Assembly: GCF_003696215.1 (NCBI RefSeq)
Contig: NZ_RFFG01000028.1
Span: 30,914-94,913 of the forward strand
Source: Actinomadura harenae
GTDB lineage: Bacteria > Actinomycetota > Actinomycetes > Streptosporangiales > Streptosporangiaceae
Direction: 5' to 3'
DNA length: 64,000 bases
The position numbers and the translations under genes are program-made. The notes under the pieces were generated by a model, which saw only the letters and a list, made by a program, of their open reading frames with translations, was not told the origin of the DNA and did no database searches. Below are positions 49,111 through 59,821 of this stretch, piece after piece; positions within the stretch are counted from its first letter, which is position 1, and each line of letters starts with the position of its first letter.

Positions 49111-49148
49111 CCGCTTCTCCCCTGTGTCCGGCCTGCGTCTACCGTGCG

Positions 49149-51088
49149 TCAGCCCGCGAACTGGTCGGCGTTCTCGCGGGTCGCGACCTTCACCGGCACC
49201 GCGTTCGTCGGGTCGATCTTCTCACCCTGGGCCGCCTTGACCGCGCTCTGCACCGCCATCCGGCCGAGCAGCCGCGGCTGCTGCGCGACGGTCGCGAACA
49301 GCGTGCCCGCCTTGACCGCCTTGACGCCGTCGGGGGTGCCGTCGAAGCCGACGACCTTGACCTGCGATCCGGCCTTGTTCCCGAGCGCCTTGATCGCGCC
49401 GAGCGCCATCTCGTCGTTCTCGGCGAACACGCCGTTCACGTCGGGGTGCGACTGGAGCAGGTTGGTCATGACGTCCAGGCCCTTGGTCCGGTCGAAGTCC
49501 GCGGGCTGCTTGGCGACGACCTGGATGCCGGGGTACTGCTTGATGCCCTCCTCGAAGCCCTGGCCGCGTTCGCGGGAGGCCGAGGTGCCCGGCTGGCCCT
49601 GGATGATCACGATCTTGCCGTGCCCGCCGAGCGCGTCCGCGAGCGTCTTGGCCGCGTCCCGGCCGCCCGCGACGTTGTCGGAGGCCACGAACTGGGCCAC
49701 CTGCGCGCCGTTCACGGTGCGGTCGGCGGCGACCACCGGGATGCCCGCGCGGTTGGCGGCCTGGACCGCGGGCGCGGCGGCGTCGGAGTCGACCGGGTTG
49801 ACCACGATGGCCTTCATGCCCTGGCTGCTGTAGTTCTGCACCTGGTTGACCTGCTGGGACGCGTCGTTCTGCGCGTCCTGGACGCTCAGGGTGACGCCCT
49901 CCTTCTTCGCCTCCTCCTGCGCTCCGTCGCGGAACTGGACGAAGAACGGGTTGTTCAGCGTGGAGACCGACAGGCCGATCTTGATGTTCGCGTGGCCACC
50001 GCCCGCGACGCCCGATCCGCCGGACTTGTTCCCGGTGGACGCGACGCCGACCGCGATCGCCACGACCGCCGCGAGGGCGACGGCCGCGCCGGCCCACGCC
50101 TTCCGGGACGACAGCCGCAGCCCCTTGCGCCGGACGGTGTCCAGCAGGACGGCGAGGGCGATCACGACGCCGATCACGACCTGCTGCCAGAAGGCCGACA
50201 CCTCGAGCAGGTTCAGCCCGTTGCGCAGGACGGCGAGGATCAGCGCGCCGACCAGGGTGCCGAACGCGCGGCCCTTGCCGCCCGCGAGGCTCGCGCCGCC
50301 GATGACGACGGCGGCGATGGCGTCCAGCTCGTAGCCGTTGGCGGCCTGCGGCTGCGCCGAGGCGAGCCGGGAGGCAAGGACGACGCCCGCGACCGCCGCG
50401 AACGCGCCGGACAGGGCGTAGGTGACGAGCTTCTGCCGGTCCACCCGGATGCCGGACAGCCGGGCGGCCTCCTCGTTGCCGCCGATGGCGTACATCGCAC
50501 GGCCCGAGTAGGTGCGGGCCAGGACGACGGCGGTGATCCCGCCCATCGCCAGCATCACCAGGACGGGCACCGGCAGGTACTTGCCGATGGTGTCGCCGAG
50601 GTGGGTGACCGCGGACGGCAGCGGGATCGGGCTGCCGTCGGAGATCACCAGCGCCAGGCCGCGCGCCACGCCGAGCATCGCGAGGGTCGCGATGAACGGC
50701 GGCAGCTGCCCGTAGGTGATCAGCAGGCCGTTGACCAGCCCGGCGGCGATGCCGACGAGCACGGCCAGGACCAGCGCGACGGGCCACGGCACGCCGTGGT
50801 TCGTGGCCGTCCAGGCCAGCACGACCGCCGACAGGGCGGCGACCGCGCCGACCGACAGGTCGATGCCGCCGGTGACGATGACGAAGGTGACGCCGAAGGC
50901 GAGGATGGCGGTCACAGCCGCCTGGACGCCGACGTTCAGCAGGTTCGTGACGGTGAGGAAGTCGCTGGACATCAGCGCCAGGACGACCACCAGGACGACC
51001 AGCCCGGCCAGCGCCCCGTTCTCCCCGAGGAACCGCCGGGCCAGGCTCGCTGCGTTGCTCTGCCCCGTCTCGCGGGGTGTGGTGGTGC

Positions 51089-51092
<4 letters not shown>
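49149..51092 (-). CDS. Fused sugar ABC permease and substrate-binding protein (RbsC-RbsB)
   Basis: A 647-residue single polypeptide. Residues about 25-335 are a complete RbsC-type permease (about eight to ten membrane helices, with V-T-G-G-I-D-L-S-V-G-A and I-G-G-N-E-E-A-A-R-L-S-G-I). A further helix at about 340-360 (A-G-A-A-V-A-L-A-A-V-V-A-I-A-V) and a Gly/Ser-rich linker lead into a periplasmic-binding protein of the ribose type (I-G-L-S-V-S-T-L-N-N-P-F-F, D-A-Q-N-D, V-A-A-D-R-T-V, V-F-A-E-N-D-E-M-A-L-G-A). The binding domain is thus tethered outside. Its start overlaps the rbsA stop (ATGA, 51089-51092). Confidence 0.93.
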
Positions 51093-52611
<1,519 letters not shown>

Positions 52612-52615
<4 letters not shown>

Positions 52616-53682
52616 GCCGGAACGCTCCCTTCGTCATGCCTTCCGCTCCGCGGACCTGCGGGCTTTCCGCTCCGCGGGGCTTCCCGCGGCTCGCCGCAGG
52701 ACCCGCGGACGACCAGTCGCGCCCGCAGCGTGACCGTCTCGACCTCCCGCCCGGCCACACGCTCGGCGAGCGCGCGCACGGCGCGGCGGCCGAGCTCCTG
52801 GACGGGCTGGGCGATCGCGGTCAGCGGCGGGTCGAGATGGAGGAACCAGGGCACGTCGTCGTACGAGGCGAGCGCGACGTCCCCCGGGATGGACAGCCCG
52901 CGCGCGTGGATCTCGTCCAGCGCGCCGAGGGCCATCAGGTTGTCCCCGGCGACCACGGCGTCGGGGGGTTCGGGAAGGTCGAGCAGCCGGGCGAGGGCGG
53001 CGCGGCCGCTGGCCGCCTGGAAGTCGCCCTCCTCCAGGTACTCGGGCCGCACCGGCAGGCCGCGCCGGGCGAGGGCGCACGCGAACGCGTCGGTGCGCTC
53101 GCGCCCCGTCGACAGGATGGCCGGGCCGGACACGAACGCCAGGCGTTCGCGGCCGAGGCCGAGCAGGTGCCCGACGAGCTCGTCGATCGCGTCCGCGCCG
53201 TCCGCGCGGACGGTCGGGACGTCGAGGCCGTGCAGCGTGCGGTCCAGGAACACGACCGGGGTGCCGGACTCGACGGTGTCGCGGACCAGCGGCGTCAGCT
53301 CGGCGGTCGGGCACAGCAGCAGGCCGTCGACGCGGCGTTCCAGCAGGGTCCGGACGTAGTCGTCCTGGCGGTCGGGGCGCTCGTCGGCGTTGCCGATCAC
53401 CACCGCGTAGCCGGCGATGCGCGCCTCGTCCTCGACGGCGCGCGCCAGCTCGGTGAAGAACGGGTTGAGGATGTCGCCGATGACCAGCCCGATCGTGCCG
53501 GTCGCGTCGGTGCGCAGCGAGCGCGCGACCGCGTTGCGCCGGTAGCCGAGCCGCTCGACGGCCGCCAGCACGCGGGCGCGGTTGCTCTCCGACACGGTCG
53601 CGTTGTCGTTCAGCACGCGCGAGACCGTGGCGACCGAGACGCCCGCCAGCCGCGCCACGTCCTTGACACTGGCCTGGGCCAT
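52612..53682 (-). CDS. rbsR: LacI-family regulator of the ribose operon
   Basis: A 356-residue LacI protein. The HTH reads V-K-D-V-A-R-L-A-G-V-S-V-A-T-V-S-R-V-L-N (residues about 6-25) with the hinge helix (A-V-E-R-L-G-Y-R-R-N-A-V-A-R-S-L-R), followed by a sugar-binding-protein-like core. An Arg/Ser/Gly-rich tail at the C-terminus contains a 13-nt direct repeat (52641-52653 and 52665-52677). ATG 53682 follows AGGGGG at good spacing; GTG 53691 is in frame upstream. It is the first gene of the operon and should repress it in the absence of ribose, through the twin operator upstream. Confidence 0.92.
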
Positions 53683-53706
53683 GCGCCCCACCCCCTCTCG
53701 GAAGCC

Positions 53707-53752
53707 GGTGATGTAATCGTTTACATCGCTCGTGTAAACGATTACACCATCA
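53707..53752 (-). promoter_or_regulatory. Twin LacI-type operator for the ribose operon
   Basis: TGTAATCGTTTACA (53712-53725) and its exact reverse complement TGTAAACGATTACA (53733-53746) form a 14-bp inverted repeat with a 7-nt spacer. Each arm is itself a near-palindrome with the central CG of LacI operators (TGTAA-x-CG-x-TTACA). The centres are 21 bp apart, two helical turns, so two RbsR dimers could bind on one face. The start of rbsR is 30 bp away. Confidence 0.85.
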
Positions 53753-53830
53753 CCCTCATTCCCGCAAAACCCACGGAGATCAGGAGGCGCTCAGGTCACC
53801 GTCCGGCAAGGGCCCGGGTGCGGCGGACGG

Positions 53831-54898
53831 CTACCGTCCGGCGAACAGGCGGGCGACCAGTTCGCCCCGGCTGGACACGCCGAGCTTGCCGAACACCGCC
53901 TTGAGATGGCCGCGCACGGTGTGCGGCGAGATCACCAGCGTCTCCGCGATCGGCCCGGTGCCGAGGCCCCGCGCGACCAGCCGAGCGATCTCCAGCTCGC
54001 GCGGGGTCAGCCCGTACGCCTCGGCGACCAGGACGCCCAGGTCGGCGGCCGACGCCGGTTCGATCACCAGCGCGACCGGACCGGGCGCACCGTCCGGGCC
54101 GTCCAGGCAGGACGCGTGGCACACCAGCCAGCGGCCGTCCCCGGCGCGGACCCGCGTCCGCGCGCCACCGCGTTCACGTCCCCGGGCGACCGCCCTGGCC
54201 TGGAGCGCCGCGCCCGCCGCCCAGATCGGCAGGCGCAGGCCCAGGCGGGACGGCACGAGCGGGCCGTCCGGCAGCGCGGCCAGGTAGGCGCGGGCCTCGG
54301 CGTTGGCCGAGGTCGCCTCGCCGCGCTCGTCGAACAGCACCAGGCCCGGCACGGAGGCCCCGGCGGCCCCCACGGGTCCGGCGGGACGCGCGAACCGCCG
54401 CAGCAGCCCCGCCAGCGGCCCCGACAGGGCGGCCAGCAGCGCGACGTCCTCCGGCCCGAACTCCCTGGCCCGGCGGCCGGTCCGGAACAGGCTGACCAGG
54501 CCCCACGGGCGGTCCCCGATCCGCAGCACGGCCCGCAGCTCGTCGTGGACGCCCTGGTCGCCGAGGACCCGCCGGAACCGGGAGCTGCGCGCGGGCAGCC
54601 CGCCGGTCGCGGCCCGCAGCCCGGCCGCCGGGACGGCCGACCGGGCGAGATCACGGAACGGCAGGACGTTCTCCTCCAGCAGCTCGCTCTCCCAGTACGC
54701 GGCGCAGCGGTCGCCGCCGAGCCCCTCCACCAGCATCGGCGCGGTGACGAGGCCCGTCTCGGGGTCGCTGGCCGTCCAGACGGCCGCGTCGAAGCGCAGC
54801 AGCGGCCGCAGCCGGGACGACACGCGGGCGAACAGGTCGAGCGGGCCCGCGGCGCGTTCGGCCACGTGGAGGACGGCGGCGTTCCGTTCGGACGGCAT
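53831..54898 (-). CDS. LuxR-type transcriptional regulator
   Basis: A 355-residue protein. The C-terminal LuxR HTH occupies about residues 290-350 (Y-G-L-T-P-R-E-L-E-I-A-R-L-V-A-R-G-L, I-A-E-T-L-V-I-S-P-H-T-V-R-G-H-L-K-A-V-F). The rest resembles a GAF-like domain (D-P-E-T-G-L-V, V-L-R-I-G-D-R-P-W-G-L-V-S-L-F-R) followed by a PAS-like segment (G-L-V-L-F-D-E-R-G). No receiver or ATPase domain is present. ATG 54898 is used because the three residues before it add little. It is divergent from the FAD/NAD(P) protein with a 150-bp gap. Confidence 0.85.
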   Translation of the reverse strand: MPSERNAAVLHVAERAAGPLDLFARVSSRLRPLLRFDAAVWTASDPETGLVTAPMLVEGLGGDRCAAYWESELLEENVLPFRDLARSAVPAAGLRAATGGLPARSSRFRRVLGDQGVHDELRAVLRIGDRPWGLVSLFRTGRRAREFGPEDVALLAALSGPLAGLLRRFARPAGPVGAAGASVPGLVLFDERGEATSANAEARAYLAALPDGPLVPSRLGLRLPIWAAGAALQARAVARGRERGGARTRVRAGDGRWLVCHASCLDGPDGAPGPVALVIEPASAADLGVLVAEAYGLTPRELEIARLVARGLGTGPIAETLVISPHTVRGHLKAVFGKLGVSSRGELVARLFAGR

Positions 54899-55048
54899 GA
54901 TGATCACTCTGTCCGGTGCGGACCCCGGTCACCACCCCCCACCTGAGGGGGTGCCGTCCGGGCGAGCGCCGCGGACGGGGCATGGCGCCCCGGCCGCGCC
55001 GGTCGCGAGACTCGGGGCCCACCGAACGACCCCCGAGAGGAACGACCC

Positions 55049-56455
55049 ATGCGAATCGCGATCATCGGAGCGGGCCCCGCCGCCGTCGGCCTGATCGACA
55101 CCCTCACGCACCCGGGCGCGGACGGCACCGTGCCCGACGTCGCCGTGCCCGATGTCGTGGTGTTCGACCCGTCCCCCCACCCCTGGCGGGGACGGCCCTA
55201 CGCACCCGACCTGGACAGCGTGCTCGTGAACGTCCCGCCCGCGATCATGTCGGTGCGGCACGGCGACCGGGAGCACTACGCCTCCTGGCTCGGCGAGCGC
55301 GGCGCGGCCTACTTCGACCCCCTGCTGGGCGCGCCGCTCGCCCCGCGCGCCCTGTACGGCGAGTACCTGGAGGAGACGGCCGGGAAGGCGATGGCCGCCG
55401 GGAACGTCCGGCTGGTCCCGTCGCGGGTCGTCGCCGTGACCCGCGACCTGCGGATCCGCACCGAGGACGGCCACGAGCACGAGGCCGACCGGCTCGTGCT
55501 CTGCGTCGGCTCCGGCACCCCGTCCGACCTCTACGGCCTGGACGGCGCCCCCGGGTACGTCACCGACCCCTACCCGCTGGCCCGCACGCTGGCGGACGTG
55601 CGCCCGGAGGCGTCCGTCGCGATCATCGGCAGCAGGCTCACCGCCGTGGACGTGGCCGTGTCCCTCGCCGCGCGCGGCCACCAGGGCCCGATCTCGCTGG
55701 TGTCGCGCGGCGGGATGCTCCCGCACGTCTGGCAGCGCCCGGACGACTACCGGCCCGAGCACCTCACCGTCGAGGCGGTCGAGGCGCTCGGCGCGGACGT
55801 GACCCTGGCGCGCCTCCACGACCTGCTGCGCGCCGAGCTGGACGGCCTCGGCGAGGACATCGCCGACCTGGAGGCCGACCTGCGCGCCGCCGCCACCGAG
55901 GCCCCGGCCGTCCGGCTGCGCCGCCAGATCGAGATGGTGGACACCCGCTCGCAGGCGCGGCGGCTGGTCCAGGACGCCTGCCACGGCGTCATGGCGACCG
56001 CCTGGCCGCTGCTGCCCGAGGCGGACCGGGCGACGCTGCGGCGGCACGCGCGGCTGGCGGTGTCGCTGGCGTCCCCGATGGTCCCGGTGAACGCCGTGCG
56101 CATGCTGGCGCTCTATGACTCCGGGCAGCTGGACTCGGTCGCGGACGTCCGGGCCGTCCGGGCCGCGGGCGGGGGCTTCGTGATCGAGACCGGCGGCGGG
56201 TCGCGCCACGCGGACGTGGTCGTGAACGCGGTGAACCCGCCGCCCGGGTCCGTCCCGCGAGCCGCCGCCGAGCTGGTCGGCACGCTGCTGGACGAGGGGC
56301 TCGCGGCGCGGCATCCGGACGGCGGGTTCCTGCCGTCCGACCCGCGCGTCCACGTCGTCGGCGACCTGCGCGGCGGCCGTCCGTTCCTGACGGGCGGCAT
56401 CCCGGACGTCGCCCGCGGGGCGGCGCGGGCCGCCCGGGCGCTCACCGGAGGGTGA
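55049..56455 (+). CDS. FAD/NAD(P)-binding oxidoreductase (NAD_binding_9 type)
   Basis: A 468-residue flavoprotein. The N-terminal dinucleotide fold is I-A-I-I-G-A-G-P-A-A-V-G. The Y-A-P-D...V-N-V-P-P-A-I-M-S segment and the second fold (V-A-I-I-G-S-R-L-T-A-V-D) match the HI0933/NAD_binding_9 group, which includes hydroxyacylglutathione-related and siderophore-hydroxylase-like proteins of unknown substrate. ATG 55049 follows GAGAGGAACGA. The adjacent LuxR gene is divergent and may regulate it. Confidence 0.82.
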   Translation: MRIAIIGAGPAAVGLIDTLTHPGADGTVPDVAVPDVVVFDPSPHPWRGRPYAPDLDSVLVNVPPAIMSVRHGDREHYASWLGERGAAYFDPLLGAPLAPRALYGEYLEETAGKAMAAGNVRLVPSRVVAVTRDLRIRTEDGHEHEADRLVLCVGSGTPSDLYGLDGAPGYVTDPYPLARTLADVRPEASVAIIGSRLTAVDVAVSLAARGHQGPISLVSRGGMLPHVWQRPDDYRPEHLTVEAVEALGADVTLARLHDLLRAELDGLGEDIADLEADLRAAATEAPAVRLRRQIEMVDTRSQARRLVQDACHGVMATAWPLLPEADRATLRRHARLAVSLASPMVPVNAVRMLALYDSGQLDSVADVRAVRAAGGGFVIETGGGSRHADVVVNAVNPPPGSVPRAAAELVGTLLDEGLAARHPDGGFLPSDPRVHVVGDLRGGRPFLTGGIPDVARGAARAARALTGG

Positions 56456-56674
56456 TCAGGGCCCGGCGGGCGTGAGGGAGGCCAGGTCGACGAGGCCCGC
56501 GAGATCCTCGATGGAGGCGTACCAGCCTCGGCCGACCGGCCGCCCCTCGCGGGTGACCAGGAAGGCCGAGGTGGCGTCGGCGGGGACGCCCGCGAAGTCG
56601 GCCCAGGCTCGGTGGGCGCCGTCCAGCGGGACGGCGGTGACGCGCAGGCCGTCCGGGCCCGTCCAGACTTCCAT
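56456..56674 (-). CDS. Small hypothetical protein
   Basis: A 72-residue reading frame starting M-E-V-W-T-G-P-D-G-L-R-V with GGAG 4-5 nt upstream. It has a plausible small alpha/beta composition (A-F-L-V-T-R-E-G-R-P-V-G-R-G-W-Y-A) and no membrane helix. Codon usage fits coding DNA. It directly abuts the stop of the convergent FAD/NAD(P) gene. I do not recognise the family. Confidence 0.5.
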   Translation of the reverse strand: MEVWTGPDGLRVTAVPLDGAHRAWADFAGVPADATSAFLVTREGRPVGRGWYASIEDLAGLVDLASLTPAGP

Positions 56675-56775
56675 GCACTCCACGCTACCGATCCACTACA
56701 CAGTGGCATCGAACCGGGGGTTGACCCCGGGCGAGGAGCGATCGATGATCGGCGGATCCCCTCGGGAGGTCCTCC

Positions 56776-57423
56776 ATGGCGGATTCCGAATCACCGGCGG
56801 CTCCGGACACGGCGCCCTCGGCGCGGGTGGCGGTGGCCGCCGACGTCGATCGGATCGCGGCCGTCCTCGCGCGCGCGTTCGAGGACGACCCGGTGTGGAG
56901 CTGGATTCTTCCGGACGAGGCGTCCCGGCTGCGTCGGCTACGGGCGGCGTTCGGGATCCTGCTCCGGGAGGTCCATCTCGGGCACCGCGCGAGCGAGCAC
57001 ACCGGGCGTCACGGCGACATCGAGGCGGCCGCGTTGTGGGATCCGCCCGGCGCGTGGCGGACACCGCTCTCGGCGCAGGCGCGTCAGGCCGTTCCGCTCG
57101 TGCGCGCGTTCGGGACGCGCCTTCCGGTCGCCCTGCGCGCCCTGGGACGCGTCGAGGGCCACCATCCGAAGGAACCGCACTGGTACCTGTCGATGATCGG
57201 CACTGATCCCCAGGCGCAGGGCAGCGGCCTCGGGACGGTCCTGCTCCGCTCGCGGCTCGACCGGTGCGACGCGTCCGGGGAGGCCGCCTACCTGGAGTCG
57301 TCCAAGGAGAGCAACGTCCCGTACTACGAGAAGTTCGGGTTCACGGTGACGCGGGAGCTGCGGCTGCCGGGGAACGGGGCCCCGCCGGTGTGGCTGATGT
57401 GGCGGGACCCCGGGGCCGGCTGA
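56776..57423 (+). CDS. GNAT family N-acetyltransferase
   Basis: A 215-residue acetyltransferase. The N-terminal A-A-D-V-D-R-I-A-A-V-L-A-R-A-F-E-D-D-P segment and the acetyl-CoA loop near residue 145 (I-G-T-D-P-Q-A-Q-G-S-G-L-G-T, the Q/R-x-x-G-x-G/A pattern) define the GNAT fold. Y-L-E-S-S-K-E-S-N-V-P-Y-Y-E-K-F-G-F is the typical motif-B region. The acceptor amine is unknown. ATG 56776 follows GGGAGG. It is convergent with the GDPD gene, 9 bp apart. Confidence 0.87.
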   Translation: MADSESPAAPDTAPSARVAVAADVDRIAAVLARAFEDDPVWSWILPDEASRLRRLRAAFGILLREVHLGHRASEHTGRHGDIEAAALWDPPGAWRTPLSAQARQAVPLVRAFGTRLPVALRALGRVEGHHPKEPHWYLSMIGTDPQAQGSGLGTVLLRSRLDRCDASGEAAYLESSKESNVPYYEKFGFTVTRELRLPGNGAPPVWLMWRDPGAG

Positions 57424-57432
57424 GGCGGCGGG

Positions 57433-58581
57433 TCAGGAGCGCTCGCCCAGGAAGTCCTGGCGGGCGCGGTAGGCGGTGTCGGAGTTGTCGGTGAACATGC
57501 CGTCGATGCCCGCCTTGAAGTACGTGTCGTACTCCTTGAAGATCTGGCCGTAGTCACCGGGGGCGGTGCCGTTGCGCAGGTCCTTCGGCAGGAACTGGTT
57601 CTCGTTCCGGAAGGTGTAGGGGACGACCTTGAGGCCGGCCTTGTGGGCGTCCTTGACCAGCGGCCCGGGGGTGCCGAGCGAGCCGTCCGCCGTCGGCGGG
57701 ACGACCATGGACTTCTCCGGCCCGATCCAGTCGGCGTAGCTACGGACGGCCTTGAGGCCCTCGGGCTTGGCCATCTCGCCGAAGGTCGGCCCGTGGCCGG
57801 TCGCGACCGTGTCGTACGGCGAGCCGCTGGCGGACATGCACTGCAGGACGGTCACGTGCGGCAGGGCCTTGTGCAGCTGCTGGAGGCTGGTCGGCTCGAA
57901 GGACTGGACGACCGTCCGCCCGCCCTTGTCGAAGCCGTTCCGCTTGATCGTCGCGACGACGGTGTTCTCCAGCGGCAGGCCGATCGAGCGGAAGTAGGTC
58001 GGGTGCTTGGTCTCGGGGACGATCCCGATCCTGCGGTGGTACTCGCGGGTGAACCGCTTGGCCAGGTCGATGACCTCCTGGAGGGTCAGCACCTGGTAGC
58101 GGCCGTTGTAGAGGGTGTTGCGCTGCCGGATGTCGGGCAGCCGCTCGACGGCGCGCAGCGTCTTGATCTCGGCGAGGGTGAAGTCCTCGGTGAACCAGCC
58201 GGTGATCTTCGTGCCGTCCACCGTCTTGGTGGTCTTGCGGCCCGCGAACTCCGGGTGGGACGCGACGTCGGTCGTGCCGCCGATCTCGTTCTCGTGGCGG
58301 ACGACGAGCTGCCCGTCCTTGGTGGCGACCAGGTCGGGCTCGATGAAGTCGGCGCCCATCCGCACGGCCAGCTCGTAGGAGCCCTCCGTGTGCTCGGGCC
58401 GGTAGCCGGACGCGCCCCGGTGGCCGATGATCAGCGGCCCGCGGGCGGCGGTCAGGGCGGGCTCGGCCTGCGCGGACGTGGCGGTCGAGGGGGAGGCGGC
58501 GGGCAGGGTGGTGACCGCGAGGGCGGCCGCCGGCACCAGCACGGCCGCGGCCGTCGCGAGGGCTCGGGCTCGACGGATCAT
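57433..58581 (-). CDS. Secreted glycerophosphodiester phosphodiesterase
   Basis: A 382-residue exported protein. The signal peptide (M-I-R-R-A-R-A-L-A-T-A-A-A-V-L..., cleavage near residue 35-40) is followed by the GDPD TIM barrel: I-G-H-R-G-A-S-G-Y-R-P-E-H-T, F-I-E-P-D-L-V with the metal-binding Glu and Asp, and V-R-H-E catalytic His. It should hydrolyse glycerophosphodiesters to glycerol-3-phosphate and an alcohol, supplying phosphate or lipid-derived carbon outside the cell. ATG 58581 has a good GGAAGGAG site. It stands alone, convergent with the GNAT gene. Confidence 0.9.
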   Translation of the reverse strand: MIRRARALATAAAVLVPAAALAVTTLPAASPSTATSAQAEPALTAARGPLIIGHRGASGYRPEHTEGSYELAVRMGADFIEPDLVATKDGQLVVRHENEIGGTTDVASHPEFAGRKTTKTVDGTKITGWFTEDFTLAEIKTLRAVERLPDIRQRNTLYNGRYQVLTLQEVIDLAKRFTREYHRRIGIVPETKHPTYFRSIGLPLENTVVATIKRNGFDKGGRTVVQSFEPTSLQQLHKALPHVTVLQCMSASGSPYDTVATGHGPTFGEMAKPEGLKAVRSYADWIGPEKSMVVPPTADGSLGTPGPLVKDAHKAGLKVVPYTFRNENQFLPKDLRNGTAPGDYGQIFKEYDTYFKAGIDGMFTDNSDTAYRARQDFLGERS

Positions 58582-58821
58582 CGGTCGGGCTCCTTCCGGG
58601 GAGGGTTCCGGGGATGTGAGGTCGCCCGGAAGGTACCGAGCGGACGGTGCCCCTGCCGGGAACCCCGCGGTGACGTCCCGGCCAACCTTGATCGCCCGGA
58701 CGGTGAACGCGCACGCCGGAGGGCCCGCGACCGCGCCCAGAGCGCGGCCACGCCCGGAGAACGCGGAACGCCCCGCCCGGCACAGGGCCGGACGAGGCGT
58801 GCGCGAGGAGCGGAGGGCCGG

Positions 58822-59655
58822 TCAGCCCATCCAGTCGAAGGTGGCCGGGTCGGGTCCGAGCCGCTCGCCCTTGTCCAGCCGGGCGATCGCGGCCATGTCG
58901 GCGTCGGTCAGCGCGAAGTCGAACACGTCGATGTTCTCGGCGATCCGGGACGGCGTGACCGACTTCGGGATGACGATGTTGCCGATCTGGACGTGCCAGC
59001 GCAGCGCGACCTGCGCCGGGGTCTTGCCGTGCGCCTTGGCGATCCGGGCGAGCTCCGGGTCCTCCAGCAGGCCCCGGCCCTGGCCGAGCGGGCTCCACGC
59101 CTCGGTGCGGATGTCGTGCTCCTGGTGGAACGCCCGCAGTTCGGCCTGCTGGAAGTTCGGGTGCAGCTCCACCTGGTTCAGGACCGGCTTGACGTCGGTC
59201 TCGGCGAGGAGCCGCTCCAGGGTGCCGATCGTGAAGTTGGACACGCCGATCGCGCGGATCCGGCCGTCCTTGTAGAGCTTCTCGAACGCCCGCCAGGTGT
59301 CGACGTAGTTGTCGCGGGCGGGCATCGGCCAGTGGATCAGGTAGAGGTCCAGGACGTCCAGGCCGAGGCGCTCCATGCTGGCGTCGAAGGCGTGCAGCGT
59401 GGAGTCGTAGCCGTGGTCGGAGTTGAACAGCTTGGTGGTGACGAACAGGTCGTCCCGGGCGATGCCGGAGCCGCGCAGCGCGCGGCCCGTGCCTGCCTCG
59501 TTCTCGTAGGCGCTGGCCGTGTCGATGCTGCGGTAGCCGGTCTCCAGCGCGACGGCGACGGCCTTCTCGGCCTCGTCGTCGGCGACCTGCCAGACCCCGA
59601 AGCCGAGCTGCGGCATCTCGACGCCGTTGTTGAGCCGCACGTTGGGTACGGTCAC
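58822..59655 (-). CDS. Aldo/keto reductase
   Basis: A 277-residue (beta/alpha)8 reductase. The opening M/V-T-V-P-N-V-R-L-N-N-G-V-E-M-P-Q-L-G-F-G-V-W-Q is diagnostic. The catalytic tetrad can be placed as Asp in S-I-D-T-A-S, Tyr in A-S-A-Y-E-N-E, Lys in T-K-L-F-N and His in L-I-H-W-P-M. The C-terminal N-I-V-I-P-K-S-V-T segment binds NADPH. GTG 59655 is chosen because GGGGGGA lies 2-8 nt upstream and the protein start matches the family; in-frame ATG 59691 is less likely. It is divergent from the P450 gene. Confidence 0.9.
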   Translation of the reverse strand: MTVPNVRLNNGVEMPQLGFGVWQVADDEAEKAVAVALETGYRSIDTASAYENEAGTGRALRGSGIARDDLFVTTKLFNSDHGYDSTLHAFDASMERLGLDVLDLYLIHWPMPARDNYVDTWRAFEKLYKDGRIRAIGVSNFTIGTLERLLAETDVKPVLNQVELHPNFQQAELRAFHQEHDIRTEAWSPLGQGRGLLEDPELARIAKAHGKTPAQVALRWHVQIGNIVIPKSVTPSRIAENIDVFDFALTDADMAAIARLDKGERLGPDPATFDWMG

Positions 59656-59821
59656 GATCCCCCCATTTGTATGCGCGTGCAAGTACCTCATTCAGGTGTA
59701 CCAGATACCTGCCCCATGCCCGAAATCCGAGGCCACGAAAGATGTCGGGGTTTCCCACGATGTGGGTCCCGGAGGCGCCGGGCACGATCGGGGGATCGCC
59801 ACCCCGTACAGGAGCCCCGCC

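Noticed and set aside
52641..52677. 13-nt direct repeat considered as an attachment site
   Set aside because: It lies in the coding tail of rbsR, 24 bp apart, with no integrase or mobile-element trace; simple duplication is more likely.
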